64,000 nucleotides of DNA from Goleter apudmare HA4340-LM2. GTDB taxonomy: Bacteria; Cyanobacteriota; Cyanobacteriia; Cyanobacteriales; Nostocaceae. Positions 28,138 through 36,952 of the stretch are shown piece by piece. The stretch's first letter is position 1. Each line of letters begins with the position of its first letter. The stretch spans positions 1 to 64,000 of the forward strand of contig JAHHHF010000101.1 of assembly GCA_019359495.1 (NCBI GenBank), written 5' to 3'. Position numbers and translations under genes: made by a program. Under the pieces are notes generated by a model. It saw only the letters and a program-made list of their open reading frames with translations. It had not been told where the DNA came from and did not search any database.

Positions 28138-28232
28138 GCTTGAATTATTCAGCAGTGTTCTCTGTTGAGGTTTTATGGTTTTTACTTCCAGTAAAATAAG
28201 AGGTAATGTACTAGAGAGTTTAGGTACTCACT

Positions 28233-28445
28233 ATGACCCTTGAGCAGCTTGAAGCCGAAGTTCTTGCACTTCCAAAAGATGCTCAAGTGATTTTATTGGC
28301 AAGATTACTTGAACGATTGGGTCAAGAAATTGTGACTAGTTGGGCTGAAGAAGCCCAGAAGCGTGATGAAGATATTAACACCAATCAAATTACTGGTATT
28401 CCTGCTGAAGAAGTGTTTCAACGAGTTCGTGCATCTTTACAATGA
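28233..28445 (+). CDS. Addiction-module antitoxin (pfam09720 type), orphaned
   Basis: A 70-residue helical protein of the putative addiction-module component family: EQLEAEVLALPKDAQVILLARLLERL, then a C-terminal toxin-binding tail. Such antitoxins are paired with RelE/ParE toxins, normally overlapping by ATGA. That overlap is present at 28442-28445, but the toxin frame breaks down after about nine codons. The antitoxin itself looks intact, with good length and start. Confidence 0.75.
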   Translation: MTLEQLEAEVLALPKDAQVILLARLLERLGQEIVTSWAEEAQKRDEDINTNQITGIPAEEVFQRVRASLQ

Positions 28446-28540
28446 CAAGAATTGTATTTCATCCATTGGGAATAGTTCGGCGCAAAAATCTTAAATGGTC
28501 GTCTGCATCTTGGCGGTTAGCAAAACGGGCGACGGTGTGA
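28442..28540 (+). pseudogene. Truncated RelE/ParE toxin start
   Basis: The frame opens with MTRIVFHPL, the usual N-terminus of the RelE/ParE partner, then turns into unrelated sequence and stops at 28538-28540. From about base 28465 the opposite strand reads as a piece of another gene, so the toxin was cut by a rearrangement rather than by point mutation. Confidence 0.6.
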
Positions 28541-28575
28541 GATTGGGTAATAACTAGGGCTTGCTGAAAAAGAAA
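28459..28575 (-). pseudogene. Fragment of a small protein gene on the opposite strand
   Basis: On the minus strand ALVITQSHTVARFANRQDA leads into DDHLRFLRRTIPNG and a stop. Composition and pattern are those of a real small cyanobacterial protein; I recall similar sequences but not a family name. No start is present upstream (only Leu/Phe-rich codons), and the C-terminus ends inside the toxin start. Both ends therefore seem to be lost. Confidence 0.45.
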
Positions 28576-28750
28576 CAACAGAAGACAATTTCTAGATTTT
28601 CAGAGCAAATAAGTGTGTTTAGGTGCAACGAAAGAAGGTAAAATGGTCCAAAATCCTTGCATCACAGTGGTCAGAGCTAACACGGTGTATCTGAAATCAC
28701 AATTTTCCTCAAAAAACTCTGCATACCTCTGCGTTTTAAAGAAGCGTTAC

Positions 28751-31366
28751 TTAACTGAACACCTCCACAGGTAAGCGGCTGAAAGCAAGGCGTTCATTTT
28801 GTACATCGACAAAGATGGTGTCGCCGTCGTTGAACTCGCCCCGTAAGATGCCTTTGGCAATTTGAGTTTCTAACTCGCGCTGAATAGCCCGCTTCAGTGG
28901 ACGCGCGCCAAACACAGGATCGTATCCTACTTCTGCTAAAAAGTCAAGAGCAGCATCAGAGAGTTTGAGAGACATTTTGCGATCGCTCAATCTTTCTCTG
29001 AGTCGATCTAGTTGCAGTAGCACAATTCGCCGTAGTTCCTGTTTCTGTAAGCTGTGGAAGATGATGATTTCATCGATACGGTTGAGGAATTCAGGACGGA
29101 AGCTATTCCGCATCGCTTCCATGACGCGACGGTGCATTTCATCATAGCGGGAGTCATCGCCAGCCAAATCGAGAATATACTGGGAACCGATGTTACTAGT
29201 CATGATGATAATTGTGTTTTTGAAGTCTACCGTATGACCTTGAGCATCGGTGACACGACCATCATCCAGAATTTGCAGGAAAATATTAAAGACATCGGGG
29301 TGGGCTTTCTCGATTTCGTCGAAGAGAATGACGGCGTAAGGACGACGGCGAATTGCTTCTGTGAGTTGTCCGCCTTCTTCGTAACCCACATATCCTGGAG
29401 GCGCACCTATTAAGCGGGAAACGGCATGTTTCTCCATATACTCGGACATGTCGATGCGTACCAGTGATTCCTCAGTGTCGAACATGTACGCTGCTAAGGC
29501 TTTTGCCAACTCAGTTTTACCCACACCCGTAGGCCCTAAGAAAACAAAACTAGCGATGGGACGATTGGGATCAGCAAGTCCAGCACGCGATCGCTGAATT
29601 GCATCGGCGACGGCGGTGACTGCTTCTTGTTGTCCTACCACGCGATGGTGTAATTCATCTTCTAAGTGGAGGAGTTTCTCTTTCTCTGATTCCACTAACT
29701 TACTAATAGGAATCCCTGTCCACTTAGAAATAATTTCGGCAATATCTGCTTCTGTGACTTCTTCTCGTAATAGAGATTTACCGGATTTCTGGGCATTTGC
29801 TAGTTCGCTTTCTGCGGCTTCTAATTGGCGATGTAGATTAGTTAATTTCCCATATTTCAACTCAGCCGCCCGGTTAAGATCATAATTTCTTTCTGCTTGC
29901 TGGATTTCCAAATTCATCTTGTCAATTTCTTCTTTGACAGACTGAATTTTAGTAATGATATCTTTTTCTGATTGCCATTGGGCACTCAAGGTTCTTTGTT
30001 CTTCTTTGAGATCTGCAAGTTCTTTTTCAATTCTATCTAAGCGTTCGCGGGCAGCTGCATCACTGTCTTTTTGTAAAGACAACTTCTCCATTTCCAATTG
30101 CAAAATCTTACGGTCAATTTCGTCAAGTTCTTCTGGTTTAGAAGTAATCTCCATTTTCAGTCTAGCGGCGGCTTCATCTACCAAGTCAATGGCTTTATCT
30201 GGTAAGAAGCGATCGGTAATATAACGACTAGATAATATAGCCGCAGCCACTAAAGAACTATCAGAAATTTTTACCCCGTGGTGGACTTCATAGCGTTCTT
30301 TCAATCCCCGCAAAATGGAAATCGTATCTTCCACACTGGGCTGATCGACATAAACTTGCTGGAAGCGTCTTTCTAGGGCGGCATCTTTTTCAATATACTT
30401 GCGGTATTCATCCAGAGTTGTCGCCCCGATACAGCGTAACTCGCCCCGCGCCAACATGGGTTTTAATAAGTTTCCCGCATCCATTGCGCCCTGAGTCGCA
30501 CCTGCACCGACAACGGTGTGAATTTCATCAATAAATAAAACAATATTACCGCCAGATTCGGTGACTTCTTTTAATACTGCTTTCAGGCGTTCTTCAAATT
30601 CACCCCGGAATTTTGCCCCAGCAATTAAAGCACCCATATCTAAGGATATCAGCTTGCGATCTTTGAGGGACTGGGGTACATCCCCGGCGACAATTCGCTG
30701 TGCTAGTCCTTCTGCGATCGCAGTTTTACCCACCCCAGGTTCACCAATGAGTACAGGGTTATTCTTGGTACGCCGTGAGAGAATTTGGATCGTGCGGCGA
30801 ATCTCATCATCCCGCCCAATAACTGGGTCAAGTTGTCCTTTACGGGCGGCTTCTGTGAGGTCACGTCCATATTTTTCCAGCGACTGATATTTACCTTCTG
30901 GATTTTGATCCGTCACTTTCTGACTCCCACGAATTTCTTTAATAATATTTTTCAGCTTGCTTTCGTCTAAACCAAATTCTTGGAGTAAAGCTTTACCAAA
31001 GCGGTCATCTTTGGCATAGCCCAGCAATAAGTGTTCAATGGAGATGTATTCGTCTTTAAATTCTTTGCGATACCCGTCCGCCCTGTCTAGGAGTGTATCT
31101 AAGCTGCGTCCCAAGTAGACAGAACTACTGCTACCAGACACCTTTGGCTGACGTTGTAGGAATTGTTCGGTGCGCTCGCGCACTTTTTGCAAGTTCGCAC
31201 CCGCTTTGGTAAACACGCTGCTAGCTAGTCCTTCCTGTTCTAGCAGCGCCTTCATTAGGTGTTCGCTTTCTATCTGTTGCTGTTGATATTGCTTAACAAT
31301 ATCCGGGGTATGGGCGATCGCTTCCCAGGCTTTTTCTGTAAATTGGTTGGGGTTAGTGGGTTGCAT
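28751..31366 (-). CDS. clpB: ATP-dependent disaggregase ClpB
   Basis: An 871-residue hexameric AAA+ chaperone that rescues aggregated proteins with DnaK. It has an N-terminal Clp_N repeat domain (residues 1-145), NBD1 with Walker A GEPGVGKT (208-215) and [12 protein letters not shown], a coiled-coil middle domain typical of ClpB (about 400-530), NBD2 with [14 protein letters not shown] and [13 protein letters not shown], and the C-terminal domain. Length and the long middle domain separate it from ClpC. No CIRCE element was seen upstream. The 230-base stretch between it and the toxin remnant holds repeat-like debris. Confidence 0.96.
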   Translation of the reverse strand: MQPTNPNQFTEKAWEAIAHTPDIVKQYQQQQIESEHLMKALLEQEGLASSVFTKAGANLQKVRERTEQFLQRQPKVSGSSSSVYLGRSLDTLLDRADGYRKEFKDEYISIEHLLLGYAKDDRFGKALLQEFGLDESKLKNIIKEIRGSQKVTDQNPEGKYQSLEKYGRDLTEAARKGQLDPVIGRDDEIRRTIQILSRRTKNNPVLIGEPGVGKTAIAEGLAQRIVAGDVPQSLKDRKLISLDMGALIAGAKFRGEFEERLKAVLKEVTESGGNIVLFIDEIHTVVGAGATQGAMDAGNLLKPMLARGELRCIGATTLDEYRKYIEKDAALERRFQQVYVDQPSVEDTISILRGLKERYEVHHGVKISDSSLVAAAILSSRYITDRFLPDKAIDLVDEAAARLKMEITSKPEELDEIDRKILQLEMEKLSLQKDSDAAARERLDRIEKELADLKEEQRTLSAQWQSEKDIITKIQSVKEEIDKMNLEIQQAERNYDLNRAAELKYGKLTNLHRQLEAAESELANAQKSGKSLLREEVTEADIAEIISKWTGIPISKLVESEKEKLLHLEDELHHRVVGQQEAVTAVADAIQRSRAGLADPNRPIASFVFLGPTGVGKTELAKALAAYMFDTEESLVRIDMSEYMEKHAVSRLIGAPPGYVGYEEGGQLTEAIRRRPYAVILFDEIEKAHPDVFNIFLQILDDGRVTDAQGHTVDFKNTIIIMTSNIGSQYILDLAGDDSRYDEMHRRVMEAMRNSFRPEFLNRIDEIIIFHSLQKQELRRIVLLQLDRLRERLSDRKMSLKLSDAALDFLAEVGYDPVFGARPLKRAIQRELETQIAKGILRGEFNDGDTIFVDVQNERLAFSRLPVEVFS

Positions 31367-31500
31367 AGGCTTGTGGAGAAACCACTCCAGACACAGAGAA
31401 GAATAGTCATATTTAAGCTGTTAAAGCTATTGTAAGGAGTGGGGAGAACCTAGCTGGATCGGTCTTCACGTCTTTTCTGAGTAGTAGTATTACCTTTTTC

Positions 31501-32049
31501 CTATTGATGAGAAACATGTGTTTTCAGGACGCTAGGAATTGCTGCCATTATTCTTGTAGTAATTTGCTCTGGTGTTTCTCCCTCACTGATTGTGATTCTT
31601 AAGTCAGCTTGGGAATAAAGTGGTGTGCGTTGTTCTAGCAGCGATCGCAATTTACCTTTAAGGTCAACATCTTGCAAGAGTGGTCTTGTGGTATCTTCTA
31701 GCAAGCGGTTGTAGAGTAATTCGACTGGTGCATCTAACCAAACTATCAAGCCGTGGTGCAGATAACTCCAGTTTTCTTGTTGCATAACGATACCACCGCC
31801 AGTGGCGATAACTAACTTAGTGTAAGCACAGACTTGTGCTAGGACATCGCTTTCCAACTGGCGAAACGCAGCTTCTCCAGCGTTGGTAAATATCTGGTTG
31901 ATGGATTTTCCGGCTGCTTGCACAATGATATTATCGGTATCCACAAACCCATAACCTAGTTGTTGAGCTAGTAAACGCCCTACCGTCGTCTTACCACTCC
32001 CCATTATGCCAATTAGGTATAGGTTAACCCCTTGCAATAGATTACTCAC
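31501..32049 (-). CDS. aroK: Shikimate kinase
   Basis: A 182-residue cytoplasmic enzyme phosphorylating shikimate in aromatic amino acid synthesis. Walker A is GIMGSGKTT (about 14-22), the shikimate-binding DTDNII follows at about 37, ATGGGIV is the Gly-rich substrate loop, and the LID Arg lies in EDTTRPLL. The start is GTG at 32049, the only in-frame start ahead of the P-loop at a sensible distance. Confidence 0.93.
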   Translation of the reverse strand: MSNLLQGVNLYLIGIMGSGKTTVGRLLAQQLGYGFVDTDNIIVQAAGKSINQIFTNAGEAAFRQLESDVLAQVCAYTKLVIATGGGIVMQQENWSYLHHGLIVWLDAPVELLYNRLLEDTTRPLLQDVDLKGKLRSLLEQRTPLYSQADLRITISEGETPEQITTRIMAAIPSVLKTHVSHQ

Positions 32050-32185
32050 CGATTACTTTGCTCCAGTTGTGAATTCCGACCTACAGCAATTTTACTATTT
32101 TGAGTCTCTGCTCAAATTTGGGTTAAAAGCGATCGCTTTTTCAACTTGCTGGGTTGCTGTAAATCCAAAATTACTTAGTTTTTAA

Positions 32186-32569
32186 CTATGCTGCTGCACT
32201 CAACAAAGATACAATATACTGATTGAGACTTACACCTTCACTATCAGCAGCCTCAGCTAAACGCCGATGTAGAGACTTTGGCATCCGCACCAATAATTTA
32301 CCACTATACCTAGTATCACTGCTGGGTAAAGGAATATCATCCCCAGCTTCATAAGCTGTCTCAATCCACAATTCTCGCGCCTCATGAATGTTTACCACTG
32401 TCTCTTCTAGGGTTTCACCTTGGGTAAGACATCCTGGTAAATCTTTGATTTGAGCTACATATCCCCCCTTTTGATCGGGGTAAACTGTTATGGGGTACTG
32501 AAGATTTAAATAATATTCTAGGGATGGCTTCTCAATTTGCTTGTTCTTCTTCTTGTTCAATATTTTCAT
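32186..32569 (-). CDS. hicB: HicB-family antitoxin
   Basis: A 127-residue antitoxin. An N-terminal partial RNase-H-like HicB fold (YPITVYPDQKGGYVAQIKDLPGC, with GETLEETVVNIHEA) neutralises HicA. A C-terminal ribbon-helix-helix domain (KLLVRMPKSLHRRLAEAA, then SLNQYIVSLLS) binds the operator. It overlaps the upstream hicA by 38 bases, so the two are translationally coupled. The operon probably represses itself. Confidence 0.88.
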   Translation of the reverse strand: MKILNKKKNKQIEKPSLEYYLNLQYPITVYPDQKGGYVAQIKDLPGCLTQGETLEETVVNIHEARELWIETAYEAGDDIPLPSSDTRYSGKLLVRMPKSLHRRLAEAADSEGVSLNQYIVSLLSAAA

Positions 32570-32810
32570 TAATCCACTCTTCTAAATTTAATAGTGCAAT
32601 TATTTGCTGTACATAAACTCCTTTAACTTTTTGTCCTCCTGTTTTGGGTACAGTGATCTTTCTACCTTGGGAATCTCGAAAACTATGGTGACTACCTCTA
32701 GACTTTTTTTCTTCAAAGCCAAAAGCCTCTAATAGATAGCACACATCTTGAAATCGTACTTCTGAAGGCTGCTTGAGAAATTGCTCCACTAATTTCTTTA
32801 GTTTGCTCAT
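32532..32810 (-). CDS. hicA: HicA-family mRNA interferase toxin
   Basis: A 92-residue toxin with a dsRBD-like fold. The catalytic His lies in KSRGSHHSFRD, followed by GRKITVPKTGG and VKGVYVQQIIALL, all as in HicA. It is longer than the commonest 60-residue HicA because of an N-terminal helix and an acidic C-terminal tail (ENIEQEEEQ), but no key residue is missing, so this appears to be the only intact toxin-antitoxin pair in the window. Confidence 0.85.
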   Translation of the reverse strand: MSKLKKLVEQFLKQPSEVRFQDVCYLLEAFGFEEKKSRGSHHSFRDSQGRKITVPKTGGQKVKGVYVQQIIALLNLEEWINENIEQEEEQAN

Positions 32811-32954
32811 GGAACAATAATATCATATATAGTATCACATAAAGATGCCTGATTGCCTATGTCATAACGCTCTTGCTAACAAGACAATGAGGCTGGCTGT
32901 TAGATGTCGCACTTCGCCATCCACGACAAAAGAAAAGCAATACATGCCTGGAAA

Positions 32955-34574
32955 TTAAATCTCGGTATTGAGGCGACTTTCTCTCAGATAGTTGTTTAAG
33001 TATCCTGCCAAAAGTTTATGGCTGATGAATAACTGGCCATCTTGCTCTTCATTTATTTTAAAATTTTCTTCAATTAAGCGTTCAATAATATACTCTATCA
33101 AAACTGGAGTTTGAGAAAAACTAGATGTTTGCCTTTCGATTAGCGATCGCCTTTGTAATAACTCTACAGCCTCAAGTGTTAATCTTTGGCAGACGCGCGG
33201 CGATAATCCTGGGATGATATTTTTCGGCAAATTCGGTACTGAAATACAATCTTGATGCAGTGCCAACCAATACATCATATGTTTTTCTAACTGAGACAGT
33301 CGATTGAACTGCCGATCTAAAATAGCGCGGATGTCCCCAAAAACTACAGTCCCTTGTTGGATAAACTCAGATAAATTGCCACCAAACAATTCTTGAATCG
33401 CAGTAGCTACTAATTTTAAAAATAGCGGGTTGCCTGCATACCAGTCTAATAAAACTTTACATTCTACCTCTGATTGCTTAGTCAAGCCTTTAGCATTTAG
33501 AATCAACATGCTATCTGCTTGATTTAAACCAGTCAATTTTAAGGAGCGAACAGGTAAAGTTTCTCCTTCCAAAGCAGCAATTTCTTGAGGTTTTTCCCGA
33601 CTGGTAAATACAACACAGCTTTGATGTTGCGATTCTCCCACACGCCTAATCAACTCACCATAATTCTCATAACCTGGACGATATCGAATCGGAGAAAGTG
33701 GGGAAATAGATACTTGATTTATACCTTGATTCAAATGCGATTTTGATTGATTAATGGGTATTTTATCCCCATCACTCAAAATTGAGTCAATATCATCTAA
33801 TACTAATAAACAACGGAAAATACGTAAATAATCCATGAGTTGGGAAATTTGATCGGCAACTGTTTGGGTAATATTTATCTCTAGGGAGGGAGAGAAAATA
33901 GTGATGATTTGGTGTAAGAGTACTTCTATAGGAGGTGCAAAACGTAGCGATCGCCAAATCACAAATGCAAAATGATCTTGAATTTCTGCTGCTAACTTGA
34001 CAGAAAAAGCTGTTTTACCAATGCCACTCATGCCCAAGATGCCCACCAACCGACAGCGCTCTTGGATAATCCATGTCTGAACCTGAGTCAGTTCTGGTTG
34101 TCGTCCATAGAACACAGTCGCGTCAATTGCTTCACCCCAATCTCTGATTTTAGTAGATTCATGATCTTCTACATCAGCTTTCTGTTCTTGACTAGTATCG
34201 TCGGGACTAGCTACTGATGGTAATTGGAACCAACCCTTTTTGTATCCTGCTTGTTCTAACAACTGAGTAACGCGACTCCAGTTTTTCACCTTGACTAAGT
34301 ATCCTGCCTGATTACTCAGCATTTCTTCAATGTATTTATACAATCCATTAGAGAGATATACTCTCACAGTGCTGCTACTAGGACTTTGATAAACTATTTT
34401 CGCAATTTCCGCAGGACTACAACCACAAAGCAAACCCCTGAGAAATTTCTTTTCCACGGGTGTAAGAGCTTTTCCCTTTGCCGATGCCAAATCTACGTAT
34501 AACCTTTCTAACTCCCAATTTTTTTTGGCCTCTACAAAACCTTCTTCTATTTGATTAGAATTAGCTGATGCCAT
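32955..34574 (-). CDS. NB-ARC (STAND) ATPase with vMAP-type N-terminal domain
   Basis: A 539-residue signalling ATPase. The N-terminal domain (about residues 15-115, ALTPVEKKFLRGLLCG and SSSTVRVYLSNGLY) is the helix-turn-helix-like domain seen at the start of many cyanobacterial NB-ARC proteins. NB-ARC follows: Walker A GILGMSGIGKTAFS, Walker B CLLVLDDIDSIL, sensor VVFTSREK, and the GxP-like GNPLFLKLV, then a winged helix. It stops there, without the WD40 or TPR repeats that usually follow. It is either a naturally short form or a shortened one. STAND proteins act in defence or stress signalling; the trigger here is unknown. Confidence 0.8.
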   Translation of the reverse strand: MASANSNQIEEGFVEAKKNWELERLYVDLASAKGKALTPVEKKFLRGLLCGCSPAEIAKIVYQSPSSSTVRVYLSNGLYKYIEEMLSNQAGYLVKVKNWSRVTQLLEQAGYKKGWFQLPSVASPDDTSQEQKADVEDHESTKIRDWGEAIDATVFYGRQPELTQVQTWIIQERCRLVGILGMSGIGKTAFSVKLAAEIQDHFAFVIWRSLRFAPPIEVLLHQIITIFSPSLEINITQTVADQISQLMDYLRIFRCLLVLDDIDSILSDGDKIPINQSKSHLNQGINQVSISPLSPIRYRPGYENYGELIRRVGESQHQSCVVFTSREKPQEIAALEGETLPVRSLKLTGLNQADSMLILNAKGLTKQSEVECKVLLDWYAGNPLFLKLVATAIQELFGGNLSEFIQQGTVVFGDIRAILDRQFNRLSQLEKHMMYWLALHQDCISVPNLPKNIIPGLSPRVCQRLTLEAVELLQRRSLIERQTSSFSQTPVLIEYIIERLIEENFKINEEQDGQLFISHKLLAGYLNNYLRESRLNTEI

Positions 34575-35030
34575 TAGCGGTATTGATGTATTTAAAGTAA
34601 CTAAGGCAATATATTAACGATACTTTTATGAAATCAGAATAAATTAAAGATGAATTTATAACGAATTTAATAACTTTCGTTAGGTGACTTAGAAGTTGTT
34701 GCTTAGGTATGTTTAAGGCTTAACGGAAACTTGATTAAAGATTGATTGAAACTTTAAGTGCAAAAATTATGTCAATACAGATAAATACCAGTTTTACTAG
34801 TGAGGGATTTTAATTTTACATAGTACTGTGTTTTTAGTAATACTGGAAGATCATTCTAGGATTTATTAACTGCAAGCTCCAAACTCTAAATTTTGCAGAC
34901 AAAGGTGTAAATAATGACTGGGTTTTTAAGATTGTACAAAAAAGTTTTGCCAAATTGACGGTTTAGTCAAAAAAACAATTGTAAATATCAGATAAATTCG
35001 ATGAATTCCGTCCAAATAAATCAATAGGGT
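34575..35030. other. AT-rich divergent spacer
   Basis: 456 bases between the NB-ARC ATPase and the small gene at 35031. I see no frame, no clear hairpin with T run and no known operator. It presumably contains both promoters. Confidence 0.4.
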
Positions 35031-35048
35031 ATGAATGAGGTGTCAATC

Positions 35049-35243
35049 ATGACTCGAATTCGTGACGTTGTGCAAAAAGCTTTAGCAAGTGGTTATCTGA
35101 CTCTAGAAGCCGAAAATCAATTACGGCATCTGCTTACCACCCGTTATGACTTGGAAGATTTGAATGCTTTTATGACTTTGCAGGAAGCTGCTATGAACGG
35201 TAAAGTCAAGCAAGAGTCACGGGAGCGGTGTAGCGTTAAGTAG
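35049..35243 (+). CDS. Small conserved-looking protein of unknown function
   Basis: A 64-residue protein from ATG at 35049 (MTRIRDVVQKALASGYL); an ATG six codons upstream (35031) would give 70. It is charged and helical, with EAENQLRHLLTTRYDLEDLNAF, and lacks membrane or signal segments. I recall similar small proteins in Nostocales but no function. It converges with the LapA-domain gene, 7 bases apart at their stops. Confidence 0.6.
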   Translation: MTRIRDVVQKALASGYLTLEAENQLRHLLTTRYDLEDLNAFMTLQEAAMNGKVKQESRERCSVK

Positions 35244-35250
35244 GTGAAAC

Positions 35251-35937
35251 TCACCGAGGAGATTGTTCATCATCTTCGTCGTCCTCAAAAAAGCTCCAAT
35301 CATCCTCATCTGCTTGGTTTTTAGCTGGTGGTTGGTATGGAGGAATAATTACTCGATAATCGGCATCGTAAATCGATTCAGTTTTTCCTACTGCGGTGTT
35401 TTTTGGCTCGCGGTAGTTGTAGGAGTAAACTGAGCCAGACCCAGAAGAGCTTTTAGGTTCTTGTTGACGTTCGTAGGTTTGAGAATCTGGAGACTCTTGG
35501 GTTTGTTGTTTAGGGGTTGTTGCGCCCTGTGGTTGTTGCTCAAAGTCCCAGTCGTCATCTCCACTGCCATCTGTATTCCAATCATCGAATACCTCGTTGG
35601 CAGTATACTCTTGTTTACCAACAGGTGGTGGACTAGCAGGGGGAGGTGTAGGCTCGGCTCTACGGGTTGTGTTAGCACGCGGTGAAGTCGGTGTTGCTTG
35701 GAAGCGAGTTTGGCGTTGTTGTCCTCCAAAATAATTTGATAGTTTAAACACAGTAGTGATAAATACAGAAGTCAAAGCACCAGCTGCAACACTAAACAAT
35801 ATCCATATCGCTAGTGGTAATGCTTGAGTCTCTATACCTAAAAAATTTAGTGTTATGAGGGGAGACCAATTTTGAGCTAACAACAGCGTTAGTCCTCCCA
35901 GTACTGCTACTAAAAGAATTAAGCGAATTACAGCCAT
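35251..35937 (-). CDS. LapA-domain (DUF1049) membrane protein with disordered tail
   Basis: A 228-residue protein. Two N-terminal membrane helices (about residues 3-22 and 42-63) with LAQNWSPLITLNFLG between them form the LapA domain, known in E. coli for assembling lipopolysaccharide-regulating complexes. The remaining 150 residues are low-complexity, rich in Pro, Gln, Ser and acidic residues, ending in DDEDDEQSPR, and probably disordered in the cytoplasm. The function of the long-tailed cyanobacterial form is unknown. Confidence 0.75.
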   Translation of the reverse strand: MAVIRLILLVAVLGGLTLLLAQNWSPLITLNFLGIETQALPLAIWILFSVAAGALTSVFITTVFKLSNYFGGQQRQTRFQATPTSPRANTTRRAEPTPPPASPPPVGKQEYTANEVFDDWNTDGSGDDDWDFEQQPQGATTPKQQTQESPDSQTYERQQEPKSSSGSGSVYSYNYREPKNTAVGKTESIYDADYRVIIPPYQPPAKNQADEDDWSFFEDDEDDEQSPR

Positions 35938-36083
35938 AGCAATTTTGTTAGATGTCGGTTATTCGGTTATCAGTCAATACAAGTATTCTAAAAGTCCCCC
36001 CATCAAGTTTTGATCGGCCCTAGCCTTTTTAAAAGAGGAATTACGAATAAATTCTCCTTGAAAAGGGGAACCACTGCTTTGGT

Positions 36084-36134
36084 GTTAGCGTAGCGTCAAG
36101 CTTGCGGCATAGCATCTCTAGGAGACGCTGTGCC
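36084..36134. repeat. Dispersed Nostoc-type repeat
   Basis: GTTAGCGTAGCGTCAAGC, then GGCATAGCATCTCTAGGAG and ACGCTGTGCC form an imperfect palindrome of the kind scattered through Nostoc genomes. A related piece lies at 39573-39627. Confidence 0.5.
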
Positions 36135-36182
36135 TAGGTTGCTTCCCCGTATAAGTACGCAAAATCCCAAATAGTATAAACA

Positions 36183-36272
36183 GTAGGGGGGGACAACCAC
36201 GTCAGTTCCTCTACTCGGAAAAGCTCAAGACTTTACCGAATCACCCCAGTGGGTTCTCTTTTGCCCCCCTAC
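36183..36272. ncRNA. Candidate structured RNA with a closing stem and two inner hairpins
   Basis: The 9-bp outer stem GTAGGGGGG (36183-36191) / CCCCCCTAC (36264-36272) is perfect. Inside it CGGAAAAG (36216-36223) pairs with CTTTACCG (36231-36238) with one mismatch and a 7-base loop, and ACCC/GGGT (36243-36246 with 36251-36254) form a small hairpin. This three-stem layout in a 380-base spacer between ubiX and the LapA gene suggests a folded RNA or leader. It matches no family I know. The strand is undetermined. Confidence 0.35.
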
Positions 36273-36317
36273 ATACACGATAGGTTATTTCCTGATTAGG
36301 AAGTCCCTGAGAGGACA

Positions 36318-36935
36318 TTAATGACCTTGCCATCTCTGAATGGGAACGCAGTCAATATCCAATTGATCTAAAACACGGGCCACGACAAAATCAACTAAAT
36401 CCTCGATGGTTTGAGGTTGGTGATACCAAGCGGGAATAGCAGGGACAATTCTGACTCCAGTTTCTGCTAAAGCAGTTAAGTTCCGCAGGTGAATCAGGCT
36501 AAAAGGAGTTTCACGGGGGACAATGACCAGTCTGCGACCTTCTTTGAGTTGGACATCGGCAGCTCGTTCTAGTAAGTCGGAACTTAAACCCACTGCTAGC
36601 TTGGCGACGGTACTCATGCTGCACGGCATGATAATCATCCCCAAGGTGCGAAAGGAGCCACTAGCGATATTGGCTCCCACATCACTCCAAGGATGGCAAT
36701 GTAGTTTACCTGCATCGGCAACTCCAGCTTGCTCTCGCCAGAATTGCTCTTGTTGCATGGGTTCTGATGGCATCCGGACATCTTGCTCTGCTTGCCAGAC
36801 CATGTATGTAGATTTGGAGGCCACCAATTCAATCTCATAGTCTGCTGCTAGCAGAAATTTGAGTGCGCGAACGGCATAAATCAGACCAGAAGCACCTGAG
36901 ATGCCCAAGATGAGGGGTTTAGTATTATTTGACAC
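36318..36935 (-). CDS. ubiX: Flavin prenyltransferase UbiX
   Basis: A 205-residue flavoprotein that makes prenylated FMN, the cofactor of UbiD decarboxylases (plastoquinone pathway in cyanobacteria). GISGASGLIYAVRAL near the N-terminus binds FMN phosphate, MIIMPCSMSTVAKLA and LLERAADVQLKEGRRLVIVPRETPFS are the family signatures, and PAIPAWYHQPQTIEDLVDF ends the fold. The start is GTG at 36935, 17 bases after the zam stop, so the two are probably co-transcribed. Confidence 0.93.
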   Translation of the reverse strand: MSNNTKPLILGISGASGLIYAVRALKFLLAADYEIELVASKSTYMVWQAEQDVRMPSEPMQQEQFWREQAGVADAGKLHCHPWSDVGANIASGSFRTLGMIIMPCSMSTVAKLAVGLSSDLLERAADVQLKEGRRLVIVPRETPFSLIHLRNLTALAETGVRIVPAIPAWYHQPQTIEDLVDFVVARVLDQLDIDCVPIQRWQGH

Positions 36936-36952
36936 GTTGATACTATTAGAGT

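Noticed and set aside
31367-31500. CIRCE element upstream of clpB
   Set aside because: No TTAGCACTC inverted repeat is present.
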